From DAOUJI01 sp965224415 (GTDB taxonomy: Bacteria > Chloroflexota > Dehalococcoidia > Lucifugimonadales > JAGWBF01): 64,000 nt of DNA. Positions 25,765 to 34,488 of this stretch are shown here, piece by piece; within the stretch, counting starts at the first letter, position 1, and each line of letters begins with the position of its first letter. A model generated the notes under the pieces. The model had not been told where the DNA came from. It made no database searches and saw only the letters and a list, made by a program, of their open reading frames with translations. A program made the translations under genes and the position numbers. The stretch lies in the NCBI GenBank assembly GCA_965224415.1, contig CBDCZB010000003.1, positions 62,001 to 126,000 on the forward strand, read 5' to 3'.

Positions 25765-26517
25765 CTATCTGGGCATGAAGAATTCGTGGATTGCGGGGTC
25801 ACCGTAGCCCTCTATGGCGCCGGGGGCTATTCCAGGGAAGCGTAGGCAAGAATCAACGATGCTTTTGTTGAAGGGGCTGATGTCTTCCCTGTTCAGGAAC
25901 TCCTGAACGGGCATCCAGAGGGCCTCGTCAAGCTCCTCTGCCTGCATAGTGATATCGGCGCTCTGGGGGGAGAGGCGGCATACGAAATAGATGTCCGACT
26001 TGCCGTAACGGTAGCCGTGCCAGTGCCGGAAGAAGTGTAGGGACTGGAACGTGGCTTTGATCCCCGTCTCCTCAAGCACTTCTCTTTCGGCCGCCTCCAC
26101 CAGGTGCTCACCGGGGTGGAGCGCTCCTCCAGGCAGCTTGTAGGCGGGTCCCCTTCCGGCCCTGCGGTACTTCTCCGACACCACCAGCAGCTCGTTGGCG
26201 TCGTTGATCACGACCCCGCCGACTCCAACGTAGTGGGTGGCGTAGGGAGGAATGTACGCCCCTTCCACCAGCTGGAGAGTGAGCATTGCATAGCCTTCCT
26301 CCGCGTGGTGGAAAGTGAAGCCCGCCTCAACCGCCGCCGGAATCACCGCCGACTTGCCAAGGGGGACCTCCATCCAGACCACTTTGTACTCTTCAGCCTT
26401 CCACGATTGGATAGAGTTGGTGAGCCGGTCCCGGAAATCCGCCGGGTCGTCTGGGAGGGCGTCAGGCGCCGTAACTATGCCGCCGAATGGGTTGGGGTTG
26501 GCTTCAAGAAGGTCCAT
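25765..26517 (-). CDS. Nudix hydrolase with N-terminal pre-Nudix domain (NUDT6-like)
   Basis: 250 aa. Residues 35-95 match the pre-Nudix domain of NUDT6/plant NUDX2-type proteins (VVWMEVPLGKSAVIPAAVEAG, then FTFHHAEEGYAMLTL). The catalytic Nudix box follows: GALHPGEHLVEAAEREVLEE plus TG, with the REVLEE metal-binding core intact. It probably hydrolyses a nucleoside diphosphate derivative such as NADH or ADP-ribose; the substrate is not defined by sequence. It is 17 bp downstream of an SDR gene on the same strand. Confidence 0.9.
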   Translation of the reverse strand: MDLLEANPNPFGGIVTAPDALPDDPADFRDRLTNSIQSWKAEEYKVVWMEVPLGKSAVIPAAVEAGFTFHHAEEGYAMLTLQLVEGAYIPPYATHYVGVGGVVINDANELLVVSEKYRRAGRGPAYKLPGGALHPGEHLVEAAEREVLEETGIKATFQSLHFFRHWHGYRYGKSDIYFVCRLSPQSADITMQAEELDEALWMPVQEFLNREDISPFNKSIVDSCLRFPGIAPGAIEGYGDPAIHEFFMPR

Positions 26518-26534
26518 GTCGGCTGCTCCCCCCG

Positions 26535-27290
26535 TTATTCGGCGGTGGTCCCGCCGTCGATGACCAGCTCGCTGCCCGTCATGTAGGACGACTCGTCAGA
26601 GGCCAGGAAGAGGACGCCCATGCCGATCTCCTCCGGCTCAGCCGGGCGGCCGATGGGCAGCCGCTGCAACCGTTGGCGGTAGTTCTCGGGGTCGTTCAGG
26701 GTGTCGGCTATCATCTCCGTCTTTACGGGGCCAGGGTGGACCGAGTTGGCCCGGATCTGGTCTTTGGCGTGCTGCACGGCGGTGGCCTTGGTGAAGATGC
26801 GGACTGCGCCCTTGGTGGCCGCGTACGCCGCAGTCTCTCCTGGGCTTCCCACCAGGCCCGCCGTGGACGATATGTTGATTATCGAGCCGCCTCCAGCCCG
26901 GCGCATGGCGGGGATGGAGTGTTTGGTGCCCAGGAACACGCCCTTGACGTTTACGGCCATGATGCGGTCCCATTGCTCGACGGTGATGTTGGGTATGGCG
27001 GCCCTGAAGAGAATTCCGGCGTTGTTGACCAGCACGTTCAGCTTTCCGTACTTGGACTCGGCCTCAGCGACGGCCCTCTGCCAGTCCTCCTCAACAGTGA
27101 CGTCCAGGTGCACGTAGGTGATTTCTCCGCCGGCTTCGGCGATTTCGGCCTCCGTCTTCTTGCCTTCCTCGTCCAGAATGTCGCCGATGACCACGCTTGC
27201 GCCCTCTCTGGCGAATATCTTGGCCTCGGCGGCGCCCTGTCCTCTAGCCCCACCGCTTATAATGGCAACCTTACCGTCCAGCCGTCCCAT
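26535..27290 (-). CDS. Short-chain dehydrogenase/reductase
   Basis: 251 aa classical SDR, with GAGGAGG before ATG. Cofactor loop SGGARGQG (Ser replaces the usual first Thr), GDILDEEG after beta-2, NNAG, catalytic Ser in INISSTAGL, and Tyr/Lys in YAATKGAV. An acidic residue after beta-2 favours NAD over NADP. It oxidises or reduces an unknown alcohol/ketone. The Nudix gene follows; a terminator separates it from the upstream monooxygenase. Confidence 0.92.
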   Translation of the reverse strand: MGRLDGKVAIISGGARGQGAAEAKIFAREGASVVIGDILDEEGKKTEAEIAEAGGEITYVHLDVTVEEDWQRAVAEAESKYGKLNVLVNNAGILFRAAIPNITVEQWDRIMAVNVKGVFLGTKHSIPAMRRAGGGSIINISSTAGLVGSPGETAAYAATKGAVRIFTKATAVQHAKDQIRANSVHPGPVKTEMIADTLNDPENYRQRLQRLPIGRPAEPEEIGMGVLFLASDESSYMTGSELVIDGGTTAE

Positions 27291-27343
27291 GCCGTCCTCC
27301 TCAGGTGTGTTGTGTGCCGTTGCCTATGGCGTAAGCCTGAAAG

Positions 27344-27381
27344 AGGGGCGTCCGAACGGTCGTCGGACGCCCCTTGTTTTT
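27344..27381. terminator. Bidirectional-type terminator hairpin
   Basis: Perfect 12-bp stem AGGGGCGTCCGA/TCGGACGCCCCT with a 7-nt loop. TGTTTTTG follows on plus and TCTTTC on minus. It lies between the LLM monooxygenase stop and the SDR start, so it most likely ends the LLM transcript on minus. Confidence 0.8.
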
Positions 27382-27395
27382 GACCGGATGCCTCT

Positions 27396-28517
27396 TTAGA
27401 GGGGGTCCATCAATTGGTCTTTGTGAATCTCCGGAAGCACCTCTTTGGCAAAGAGCTTCATGCTCTCGATGGACTTTTCCAGGGGCATGGCCCCGAACTT
27501 GAAGACGCCGTACATCTCCTCGGGGTGGGTCTTCCCCTGGATTTCCCGGATGGCCTCCAAGCACATTTCCGGGGTGCCCCATATCTGGGTGTGGCTGTGG
27601 GTGTGCCTGGAGCCGGCGCCGCCGTCGCGAATCCTGTAAGCGGCCTCGGCGTAGTGGTCGTAGCCGCCCACTTCTTTGAAGTGCTCGGGTTCGTCCAGCT
27701 CGTAGTGGTGGATGGCCGACATTGCGTGGTCGTGCACGGCGTCCCAAAATGTCTCTTGGGCGTCATCCAGGTCGTTGGTGCAGTAGACGTTGCAGCCCAC
27801 GATGGGGCGGCGGGCCTCCATGCCCTGCTCCCTGCGCCGGATGTTGTAGACCCGTATGTCGTCGGAGTACTCGTCCCAGTCCTTCTGGGGGACGACGATG
27901 AGGCGGAGGTCGGCGTCGGCGGCCATGTTGACGCTCTGGCGGCTCTGGGCCGCGCAGTACATATTGTCGGTCAGGTTCTTGTTCATTGGCTGTGGCCGGA
28001 TGCTTATCTCCGGTATCTTGTAGAACTCGCCGTCGTAGGAGAACCTCTCCTGGCTCAGGGCCATCTTAACTATCTTGGCTGACTCCACGAACCGGGCCCT
28101 GGACTCGGACATGGGGATTCGCAGCCCCTCGAACTCCCGGCGGGCGGCGCCGCGCCCGAACCCTATGGCAAAGGAGCGCCCCTGGAGCAATATATCCAGC
28201 AGGGCTATCTGCTCCGCCACCCTCAGGGGCTCGTGCCAGGGCAGCACGATGACCATGGTTCCCACTCCGGCGTTCTTGACTTTGCCGGCGAAGTAGGCTA
28301 GGAACTGGGTCACGCTGGGCACCATGGTGTACGGCGTGAAGTGGTGCTCGATGGACCATATCCGGTCGAACCCCAGATCGTCGGCCAGCTCGCCGACCTT
28401 CACGTCTTCCAGGACCTTGACGTGGTCGGGAGTGGCGGGGCCAGGGCCGAATTGGCCGGCGTTGAAGCGGTCCCAGTCGGGGTAGTTCTGGCAATACAAC
28501 GAAGTTCCGAATTTCAT
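27396..28517 (-). CDS. LLM-class (luciferase-like) flavin-dependent monooxygenase
   Basis: 373 aa, TAGGAGG upstream. Begins MKFGTSLYCQNYPDWDRF with FDRIWSIEHHFTPYTM, the bacterial-luciferase TIM-barrel signature (His-His in the active site), and GFGRGAARREFEGL. Uses reduced FMN or F420 to oxidise or reduce an unknown substrate. It is one of three LLM genes in the window (others at 31.9 and 37.6 kb); all differ clearly in sequence. Confidence 0.9.
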   Translation of the reverse strand: MKFGTSLYCQNYPDWDRFNAGQFGPGPATPDHVKVLEDVKVGELADDLGFDRIWSIEHHFTPYTMVPSVTQFLAYFAGKVKNAGVGTMVIVLPWHEPLRVAEQIALLDILLQGRSFAIGFGRGAARREFEGLRIPMSESRARFVESAKIVKMALSQERFSYDGEFYKIPEISIRPQPMNKNLTDNMYCAAQSRQSVNMAADADLRLIVVPQKDWDEYSDDIRVYNIRRREQGMEARRPIVGCNVYCTNDLDDAQETFWDAVHDHAMSAIHHYELDEPEHFKEVGGYDHYAEAAYRIRDGGAGSRHTHSHTQIWGTPEMCLEAIREIQGKTHPEEMYGVFKFGAMPLEKSIESMKLFAKEVLPEIHKDQLMDPL

Positions 28518-28649
28518 GGTGGACCTCCTAAAAGAGCCGCCGGCGTTGAAAATGACGCGCCGTTTGAGTCAAGGATTTCCCCCGGCGGGGTTGAGCAATT
28601 TTAGTGTCTAGTCCCGCAGCCAGTCAAATCAGGGGTGGTGGGGCCTACC

Positions 28650-28768
28650 CCCTCTCCCTTGATGGGAGAGGGTTGGGGTGAGGGTGGTCTCGGGGATTCG
28701 CTTGAACTGTGCCTTCGATGTTCTGGTGTCCCCCCTCATCCTAACCTTCTCCCGCCAGGGGAGAAGGG
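28650..28768. repeat. Pair of inverted REP-like palindromes
   Basis: CCCTCTCCC-TTGAT-GGGAGAGGG followed by TTGGGGTGAGGG (28650-28684), then in opposite orientation CCCTCATCCTAACCTTCTCCC with a facing GGGAGAAGG (28735-28768). Same family as the copies at 11.4-12.2, 37.4 and 54.8 kb. It lies between the LLM start and tRNA-Gly. Confidence 0.85.
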
Positions 28769-28802
28769 ACAAAGACCCACGGAACTCAGGAGAAGAAGGA
28801 AT

Positions 28803-28876
<74 letters not shown>

Positions 28877-28962
28877 TTGTGCTGCCGTGGGGGCACAGAA
28901 GAGCGGCGGGCTGTCGGCGCGCTCACATTTTAGCCCAGGGCAAGGGCGGACGACAGGCGCCT

Positions 28963-31029
28963 CTAAATCTTGTCTATGAGGGCGTCCAGCTCCAGGAAAA
29001 GAGGCGCGAACACCAGAGACACAATCGCCATGAGCTTCAGCAGGATGTTCAGGGACGGACCGGAGGTGTCCTTGAACGGGTCTCCCACTACGTCGCCTTC
29101 CACCGCGGCCTTGTGGGCGTCCGACCCCTTGCCGCCGTAGTTGCCCAGCTCGATGTACTTTTTGGCGTTGTCCCAGGCCCCTCCGGCGTTGGCCATGGTG
29201 ATGGCCAGGACGAAACCGCCGCCCACGGCGCCTATAAGCAAGCCGCCCAGGGCTTCCGGGCCGAGCACAAATCCCACAGCCAGCGGAGCGGCCACAGCCA
29301 TGATGCCGGGTATGATCATCTCTTTGAGGGCGCCTGTGGTGGAGATTTCCACGCACTTTGCATACTCGGGTCGGCCTGTGCCTTCCATGATTCCCGGAAT
29401 TTCGCGGAACTGTCTCCGCACCTCGTTGACGATGGAGAAGGCCGCCCGCCCCACGGCCCGCATGGTCATGGCCGAGAACAGGAAGGGAAGCATGGCCCCG
29501 ATGAGAAGCCCGGCCAGGGTGGTGTGGGTCAGCAGGTCGATTCTGTTTAAGTCCGCCGCTTGGGCATAAGCCGCCAGCAGGGCCAGTGAAGTCAGCCCGG
29601 CCGAGCCTATAGCGAATCCCTTTCCGGTGGCGGCGGTGGTGTTGCCCAGGGCGTCCAACGCGTCGGTGCGCTCGCGCACCTCTGGGGCCAACTGCGCCTG
29701 CTCGGCGATTCCCCCGGCGTTGTCGGCCACGGGACCGTAGGCGTCGGTGGCCAGGGTGATGCCCAGGGTGGAGAGCATCCCCACTCCGGCCAGCGCAACT
29801 CCGTAGAATCCAGCCAACTCGAAGGCCGCGAGGATGGCTCCAGCGATAATAAGCACAGGCACCACGGTGCTCTGCATTCCCGTCGCTATACCGCTGATCA
29901 TGGTGGTTGCAGAGCCTGTCTGGGCCGATTCTGCGACTGACTTGGTCGGGCTGTAGTCGTATGACGTGTAGTACTCGGTTACCAGGCCGATGATGACTCC
30001 GGCGCCTAGCCCAGCGACGATGGCCCAGAAGATGTCGAAGTCGCTGACTGTCGGTCCTATCAGGCCGTCCAGATCCAGCCATACCACGGCTATGGCGGCG
30101 AAACCTACGACCAGTATGGCGGAGGCGAAGATGCCCCGCCTGAGGGCCCACAGCAGGTCTCCGAAGCTGGCCCTCTCTCCGCTGCGCACTACGAAGGTTC
30201 CCACGATGGAAGCGGCTATGCCGAATCCCGCCAGCAGCAGGGGCAGAAGAGCCACGTCGCTTTTCCAGTCCTGTCCCGGGATTGAGGCCACGGCTGCAGC
30301 GGCCAGGGCTATGGCCGCTATGATGGAGCCTACGTAGGACTCGAACAGGTCCGCTCCCATGCCTGCCACGTCTCCCACGTTGTCACCGACGTTGTCGGCT
30401 ATGACAGCGGGGTTTCTGGGGTCGTCCTCCGGGATTCCGGCCTCCACCTTTCCCACCAGGTCGGCGCCCACGTCCGCCGCCTTGGTGAAGATTCCACCGC
30501 CCACCCTGGCGAACAGCGCTATGGAAGACGCTCCGAATGCGAATCCTGTGACCCACAGGATGTCCTGGAATATGACGTAGAGAATGGTTACGCCCAGAAG
30601 GCCGATGCCGACCACGGTGAGGCCCATGACTGCCCCGCTGCTGAATGCAACGCGGAGCGCAGGGTTGAGGCCCCTCATGGCGGCGGCGGCAGTTCTGACG
30701 TTGGCCCTTACGGCCACGTTCATGCCTATGTATCCCGCAACGGCTGAGCAGGCTGCGCCCGCCAGGTATGCTATGGCCGTACGGGGAATCCAGTCTCCGT
30801 GGGTGTACCTGTCGATGAGCAGCCACAGGCCGACGGACACTATGATGATGAAGGGCAGCAGGACCATATACTCCCGGTTGAGGAAAGCCTGTGAGCCTTC
30901 TCTGATGGCGGTCCCGATGCTTCTCATGCGGTCGTTGCCGTCATCGGCCTTCACCACCCGAAAGATCAAGGCCACTGCGAAAAGCAGCCCGACTACCCCG
31001 AGGATTAATGCAACCAAGATAGGTCCCAT
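28963..31029 (-). CDS. hppA: Membrane-bound, K+-dependent-type ion-pumping pyrophosphatase
   Basis: 688 aa from ATG at 31029 (GGAG 8 nt upstream; an upstream ATG would add an atypical 22 residues). About 16 transmembrane helices. Signature motifs: GGGIFTKAADVGADLVGKVE, DNVGDNVGDVAGMGADLFE, GPVADNAGGIAEQ and GGAWDNAKKYIE, the acidic clusters that bind Mg-PPi. It couples PPi hydrolysis to H+ (or Na+) export. GNTTAATGKG has Ala where K+-independent enzymes carry Lys, which points to the K+-dependent class. I could not decide H+ versus Na+. Confidence 0.95.
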   Translation of the reverse strand: MGPILVALILGVVGLLFAVALIFRVVKADDGNDRMRSIGTAIREGSQAFLNREYMVLLPFIIIVSVGLWLLIDRYTHGDWIPRTAIAYLAGAACSAVAGYIGMNVAVRANVRTAAAAMRGLNPALRVAFSSGAVMGLTVVGIGLLGVTILYVIFQDILWVTGFAFGASSIALFARVGGGIFTKAADVGADLVGKVEAGIPEDDPRNPAVIADNVGDNVGDVAGMGADLFESYVGSIIAAIALAAAAVASIPGQDWKSDVALLPLLLAGFGIAASIVGTFVVRSGERASFGDLLWALRRGIFASAILVVGFAAIAVVWLDLDGLIGPTVSDFDIFWAIVAGLGAGVIIGLVTEYYTSYDYSPTKSVAESAQTGSATTMISGIATGMQSTVVPVLIIAGAILAAFELAGFYGVALAGVGMLSTLGITLATDAYGPVADNAGGIAEQAQLAPEVRERTDALDALGNTTAATGKGFAIGSAGLTSLALLAAYAQAADLNRIDLLTHTTLAGLLIGAMLPFLFSAMTMRAVGRAAFSIVNEVRRQFREIPGIMEGTGRPEYAKCVEISTTGALKEMIIPGIMAVAAPLAVGFVLGPEALGGLLIGAVGGGFVLAITMANAGGAWDNAKKYIELGNYGGKGSDAHKAAVEGDVVGDPFKDTSGPSLNILLKLMAIVSLVFAPLFLELDALIDKI

Positions 31030-31270
31030 AGGCGTAACTCCAACCCCTCCCGCGGCCCGATTCTTGAGCGCCAACAACCCTAACATGGCGCCCATGGGGT
31101 GTCAAGGAAAATCGGGTTGGCGGTGCATGATTTCCGGCGTCGCCACGCGCGTGGGGTATAATGCCTCTGGCGCCCAATAGCCAAGGCCAAGCATACGCGA
31201 TCGACTACCCGATATGCTTCTGACCGTCATCAAGGGATCGTTGTCTGCCATGCCGAACGCACCGCACTCA

Positions 31271-31647
31271 CTGTCATTCCGAACGCAGCGAGGAATCTAA
31301 AGACCATGCCCACGGACCCAGGCCGTCAATACTATGTGTATATCCTGACAAACAGAGTTCGAACACTCTACGTAGGAGTGACCAACGACCTTGTTAGAAG
31401 GGTATATGAACACAAGCTTGTGCCGGGCTTCACCAAGAAATACAACGTAACATGGCTAGCTTACTATGAGTCGACGCCTGACATAAGGACCGCAATTGCT
31501 CGAGAGAAGCAAATCAAAGCGTTCCGGCGCAGCAAGAAGGCGGAGCTAATCGAGGCGCTTAATCCACAATGGAAGGACTTGTCGCTGGGATGGTACGATG
31601 CCTCTGAAGAACTTCCTTAGATTCCTCGCTGCGCTTCGGAATGACAG
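31271..31647 (+). mobile_element. GIY-YIG gene bracketed by inverted REP-like repeats (candidate minimal mobile unit)
   Basis: The left repeat at 31271-31301 begins CTGTCATTCCGAACGCAGCG and ends AGGAATCTAAA, 4 nt before the GIY-YIG start codon. The right repeat at 31616-31647 is its near-perfect reverse complement (one extra base) and contains the gene's stop codon. Only about 300 bp of coding sequence lies between. Related single copies lie at 31843-31874, 39087-39128 and 39220-39251. Calling it mobile is inference; no flanking target duplication was recognised. Confidence 0.65.
31306..31620 (+). CDS. Single-domain GIY-YIG endonuclease (UPF0213/YhbQ-like)
   Basis: 104 aa. GIY-YIG motif variants VYI (11-13) and YVG (22-24), then TNDLVRRVYEHK (Arg31/32, His36), a FTKKYNVTWLAYYE strand and an AREKQIK helix with the likely metal-binding Glu67. 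Family members are small Mg-dependent nucleases or DNA-repair proteins. The gene fills almost the whole space between two inverted repeat copies, and its TAG stop is part of the right copy. Confidence 0.9.
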   Translation: MPTDPGRQYYVYILTNRVRTLYVGVTNDLVRRVYEHKLVPGFTKKYNVTWLAYYESTPDIRTAIAREKQIKAFRRSKKAELIEALNPQWKDLSLGWYDASEELP

Positions 31648-31900
31648 GGTAGGGTGCTTCTTAATCCCAGGTTAAGCTGCCTGGGTTGCAGGTTGGGCCG
31701 CCTGGGGTCGCTGGTTGGGGTGCTTGGGCCCGTTGAGTTGCGACGCTTCTGGGTGACGAGTGGAGAACGGGAACAACGGACAAGTTACGCAATGCGTTAA
31801 CTGATTGCCGGTGTGTGTCTGATGTCGTTATGCATTCCTCATCTGTCATTCCGAGCGCAGCGAGGAATCTAAGGGACATGACTATGAGTCCGAGGAATAT
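31648..31900. other. Intergenic stretch with solo REP-like repeat
   Basis: Contains a short CTGGGTTGCAGGTTGGG/CTGGGGTCGCTGGTTGGGG sequence and, at 31843-31874, CTGTCATTCCGAGCGCAGCG plus AGGAATCTAAG in the same orientation as the left repeat of the GIY-YIG unit, ending 26 bp before the next gene. No gene seen. Confidence 0.75.
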
Positions 31901-32908
31901 ATGAAGTTCGGGGTCTCTCTTACCGGGTTCGCCCAGCAGCCAGCAGGCACGGACATGCGCCGCGTCGTTGGGGACATACTGGAGTACGTCCGGGAGGCTA
32001 GGGGGCTTGGTTTCGACTTCGTGTACCAAGGCCAACACTACCTCACCGACCCTTATCTCCAGCTCCAGAACCTGCCCTTTCTGGCCAGGGTGGCAGCCGA
32101 AGCCGAGGGCATGGGCATCGTTGCAACCCAGGTGGTCCCTCTACTTAACCCGGTGGACCTGGCGGAACGATGCGCCACCATGGACATTCTTACCGGAGGC
32201 AAGTTCGTTCTCAGCGCCGCTCTGGGGTACCGTGACCAGGAGTACGCCGCCTTCAACGTGGACCGACGCACCAGGGTTTCCAGGATGGTGGAGTGCCTGG
32301 AGGTCGTGAAGCGGCTGTGGACGGAGGACACGGTTGACCACCGCGGGAGCCACTTCACCCTTGACGGAGCGCGGATGCCCCTCAAACCGCTGCAAAAGCC
32401 TCATCCGCCCATCTGGATTGCCGCCAACAGCGATGCGGCGGTGGTGCGGGCCGCGCGCCTGGGGTATACATGGTACGTCAACCCCCACGCAACCTACGCG
32501 ACCATCAAGGACCAGATTGAGTTGTACAGGCGGGCCGGGGAGGAAGCAGGCACGGATGCGGCCCACGCGCCTCTTCCCATGGCGCGGGAACTGTACGTCC
32601 ACACCGACCAGGAGACCGCATACGCGGAGGCGCCGCCTTACCTAGGAGGCAAGTACGAGACCTACTCCCGCTGGGGGCAGGACGACGCTCTGCCTGACGA
32701 CTCCTTCTCCAGCGCCTTCCGCGAGCTGTCCCGGGATAGGTTCATCATCGGCTCACCCGAGGACTGCATCGCCGACCTGAAGCAGTACGAGGCGTTGGGA
32801 GTGGACCGGCTGGCGCTCCGGATGGTGTGGCCAGGGATGCCCTTGGCCAAGGCTATGGAGGCGCTGCGCCTCTTCGCCGCCAAGGTGATGCCGGCCTTCA
32901 CGGCATAG
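31901..32908 (+). CDS. LLM-class flavin-dependent oxidoreductase
   Basis: 335 aa, CGAGGAA upstream of ATG. TIM-barrel luciferase family: MKFGVSLTGF, LGFDFVYQGQHYL, ATQVVPLLNPVDLAERCATM, LTGGKFVLSAALGYRDQEY, GSPEDCIADLKQYEALGVDRL. It probably acts on FMNH2 or F420; the substrate is unknown. It converges on a universal stress protein gene 24 bp away. Confidence 0.9.
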   Translation: MKFGVSLTGFAQQPAGTDMRRVVGDILEYVREARGLGFDFVYQGQHYLTDPYLQLQNLPFLARVAAEAEGMGIVATQVVPLLNPVDLAERCATMDILTGGKFVLSAALGYRDQEYAAFNVDRRTRVSRMVECLEVVKRLWTEDTVDHRGSHFTLDGARMPLKPLQKPHPPIWIAANSDAAVVRAARLGYTWYVNPHATYATIKDQIELYRRAGEEAGTDAAHAPLPMARELYVHTDQETAYAEAPPYLGGKYETYSRWGQDDALPDDSFSSAFRELSRDRFIIGSPEDCIADLKQYEALGVDRLALRMVWPGMPLAKAMEALRLFAAKVMPAFTA

Positions 32909-32932
32909 CCAGTTCCGGCTCTGGTTATGCTG

Positions 32933-33880
32933 CTAGCCGCTATCCTCCACTGCCTTGGGTCGGATGACCAAAACCGGACTTCCCGAGTGTCGGACGATGC
33001 GGTCTGCCACACTGCCCATCACCCAGCGTCCCATTCCAGAGCGTCCATGGGAGGTCATCACCACCAGGCTGTCAGGCTCTTCCTGCACCAGGTCCACGAC
33101 GGCGTCGGCAGGGCTGCCGTTGAGAAGGCGTTCCTCCACGGTTACGCCGTTCTCCGTCGAGAACCTCTCCCCTACCTGGCGGAGATAGCCCATGGCGTTT
33201 GCGTCGGCCTCTCGTGACCACTCCTCGTATGGCCCGGTGTATATGGACGTGGACGCGTCGATCATCGAGTATTGCATGTACCTCTGGTATTCGCCCAGGG
33301 AAGGAGTGGCCCTGGCCAGAATCACCTTGAGACGCCGGGGTCTGGCCAGAGCCGCCGCGTGGGGAAGGGCCGCCGCGGCGAACTCCGAACCGTCCAGCGG
33401 CACGATGATGCTGCTGACTCTGGCGTCCGCCTCGATTTCCGCGTCTTCCCTGGCCTTTATCAGCAGGAAGGGGCAGTCCGTCGTGTGGAGAGCCTTGTCT
33501 GCCACGCTGCCCATGACCCATCTGGCCATGCCCGACCTGCCGTGGGTGGTCATGGCTATTATGGTGTCGGGCTCCTGCTCGGCGGCCTCGACGATTTCCT
33601 GGGCCGGAGCTCCGTCGCGGACGGATATGGAAACTGTGATCCCGACGTTGTCCAGCCGTCTCGTGGCGTCGTTCAGATAGTTGTTGGCCTCGTTCCTCAC
33701 GGCGTCCATGATGTCTTGTGGATGGAGAGCCTGGTTGTTCAGAAATTCCAGGGGCACTCCCCCGGCGATTCTCAACAACTCCACCTTGGCCTGCAGGTCC
33801 TTGGCCAAGAACCTGACGTAGGGAAGCGCCTGCTCTGCCATCTCCGAGCCATCCAGGGGCGCCAAAATCCGTTTGTACAT
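32933..33880 (-). CDS. Tandem universal stress protein (two UspA domains)
   Basis: 315 aa from ATG at 33880 (GGAGG 6 nt upstream). Two UspA domains (about 1-150 and 155-310) each end in an ATP-binding loop: THGRSGMARWVMGSVAD and SHGRSGMGRWVMGSVAD, matching G-2X-G-9X-G(S/T). Such proteins bind ATP and modulate stress tolerance. The upstream region (33941-34026) is a copy of the metallo-hydrolase promoter region at 36.5 kb. Confidence 0.92.
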   Translation of the reverse strand: MYKRILAPLDGSEMAEQALPYVRFLAKDLQAKVELLRIAGGVPLEFLNNQALHPQDIMDAVRNEANNYLNDATRRLDNVGITVSISVRDGAPAQEIVEAAEQEPDTIIAMTTHGRSGMARWVMGSVADKALHTTDCPFLLIKAREDAEIEADARVSSIIVPLDGSEFAAAALPHAAALARPRRLKVILARATPSLGEYQRYMQYSMIDASTSIYTGPYEEWSREADANAMGYLRQVGERFSTENGVTVEERLLNGSPADAVVDLVQEEPDSLVVMTSHGRSGMGRWVMGSVADRIVRHSGSPVLVIRPKAVEDSG

Positions 33881-33940
33881 CTCCGCCTCCGTGTTCCGTT
33901 GATGAGGTTCACCGCTACGACTCGATACGCTCGTCCTAGG

Positions 33941-34026
33941 GCGCATTGGCGAACGGGGTCCTCCCGCTTATCGTGACTTCTTAATATAAGCTTATCAAAA
34001 AGGGGGGCGTGATGGCCAAGCTGGAG
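33941..34026 (+). repeat. 86-bp direct repeat, left copy (mate at 36501-36586)
   Basis: Begins GCGCATTGGCGAACGGGG, runs through CCCGCTTATCGTGACTTC and AAGCTTATCAAAA, and ends GTGATGGCCAAGCTGGAG, the start codon plus first codons of the MBL-fold gene. The right copy has the same length with roughly ten substitutions. The offset is 2560 bp. After this copy the reading frame soon dies, so it is a broken 5' fragment. Confidence 0.88.
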
Positions 34027-34316
34027 ACATCCACCGGCCTGGCAGTCTCCCCGGCACTGACTCAAACTTGCCTTGATTTTTGGCTCCCGGTCTGTTGTAC
34101 CGTTCAGTTAGCCTTATTCGGAGGTAGGCGTGAAGCCAGCTAAGAAATCCATCGAGGCCCCCGGTGACGAGTCCCAGGCCGCTTTCAGAGTCTTGGTCTT
34201 TGCAACGAGGATGACTTGCCCATCAAGCCAGATGAGTTGAGAGAGTATGTCTAGGAGCAAGAGGAAGCGGAAGTCGAGACGTGAATTAGTGACTTGTGCA
34301 AATTTGGGTGATGTGG

Positions 34317-34400
34317 TACAGTAGCTAAAAGTTCGTAGCCCTTCGTGGCTCTGTGCAACGTGGCCTAGTGCCCCGCATCAATCTTTTGATGCGGGGTTTT
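34317..34400 (+). ncRNA. Candidate short transcript ending at a terminator
   Basis: TTGTGC-N17-TACAGT (34294-34322) is a weak promoter candidate, followed after about 50 nt by a strong terminator hairpin with T-run. The region between has no open frame. It would give an RNA of about 75 nt. Only positional evidence supports this. Confidence 0.25.
34371..34400 (+). terminator. Rho-independent terminator
   Basis: CCCCGCATCA-ATCTTT-TGATGCGGGG followed by TTTT. Perfect 10-bp stem. Confidence 0.88.
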
Positions 34401-34457
34401 ATGATTAATTTTAGATTGCACAGGCGAGGGGTACTTGGCTTGCCACGAGGTCCGCCA

Positions 34458-34488
34458 AAAGAGGCCCGCTCAATAAGCGGGCCTCTTT
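34458..34488. terminator. Bidirectional terminator
   Basis: Perfect 13-bp stem AAAGAGGCCCGCT-CAATA-AGCGGGCCTCTTT. The stem's own A and T ends supply a short T-run on either strand. Confidence 0.82.

Noticed and set aside
25677..25802. N-terminal extension of the PH-domain protein
   Set aside because: Would translate the 25713 hairpin and overlap the Nudix gene; ATG at 25676 has a good RBS.
31661..32038. 125-residue minus frame
   Set aside because: It translates the solo repeat and the antisense of the LLM gene.
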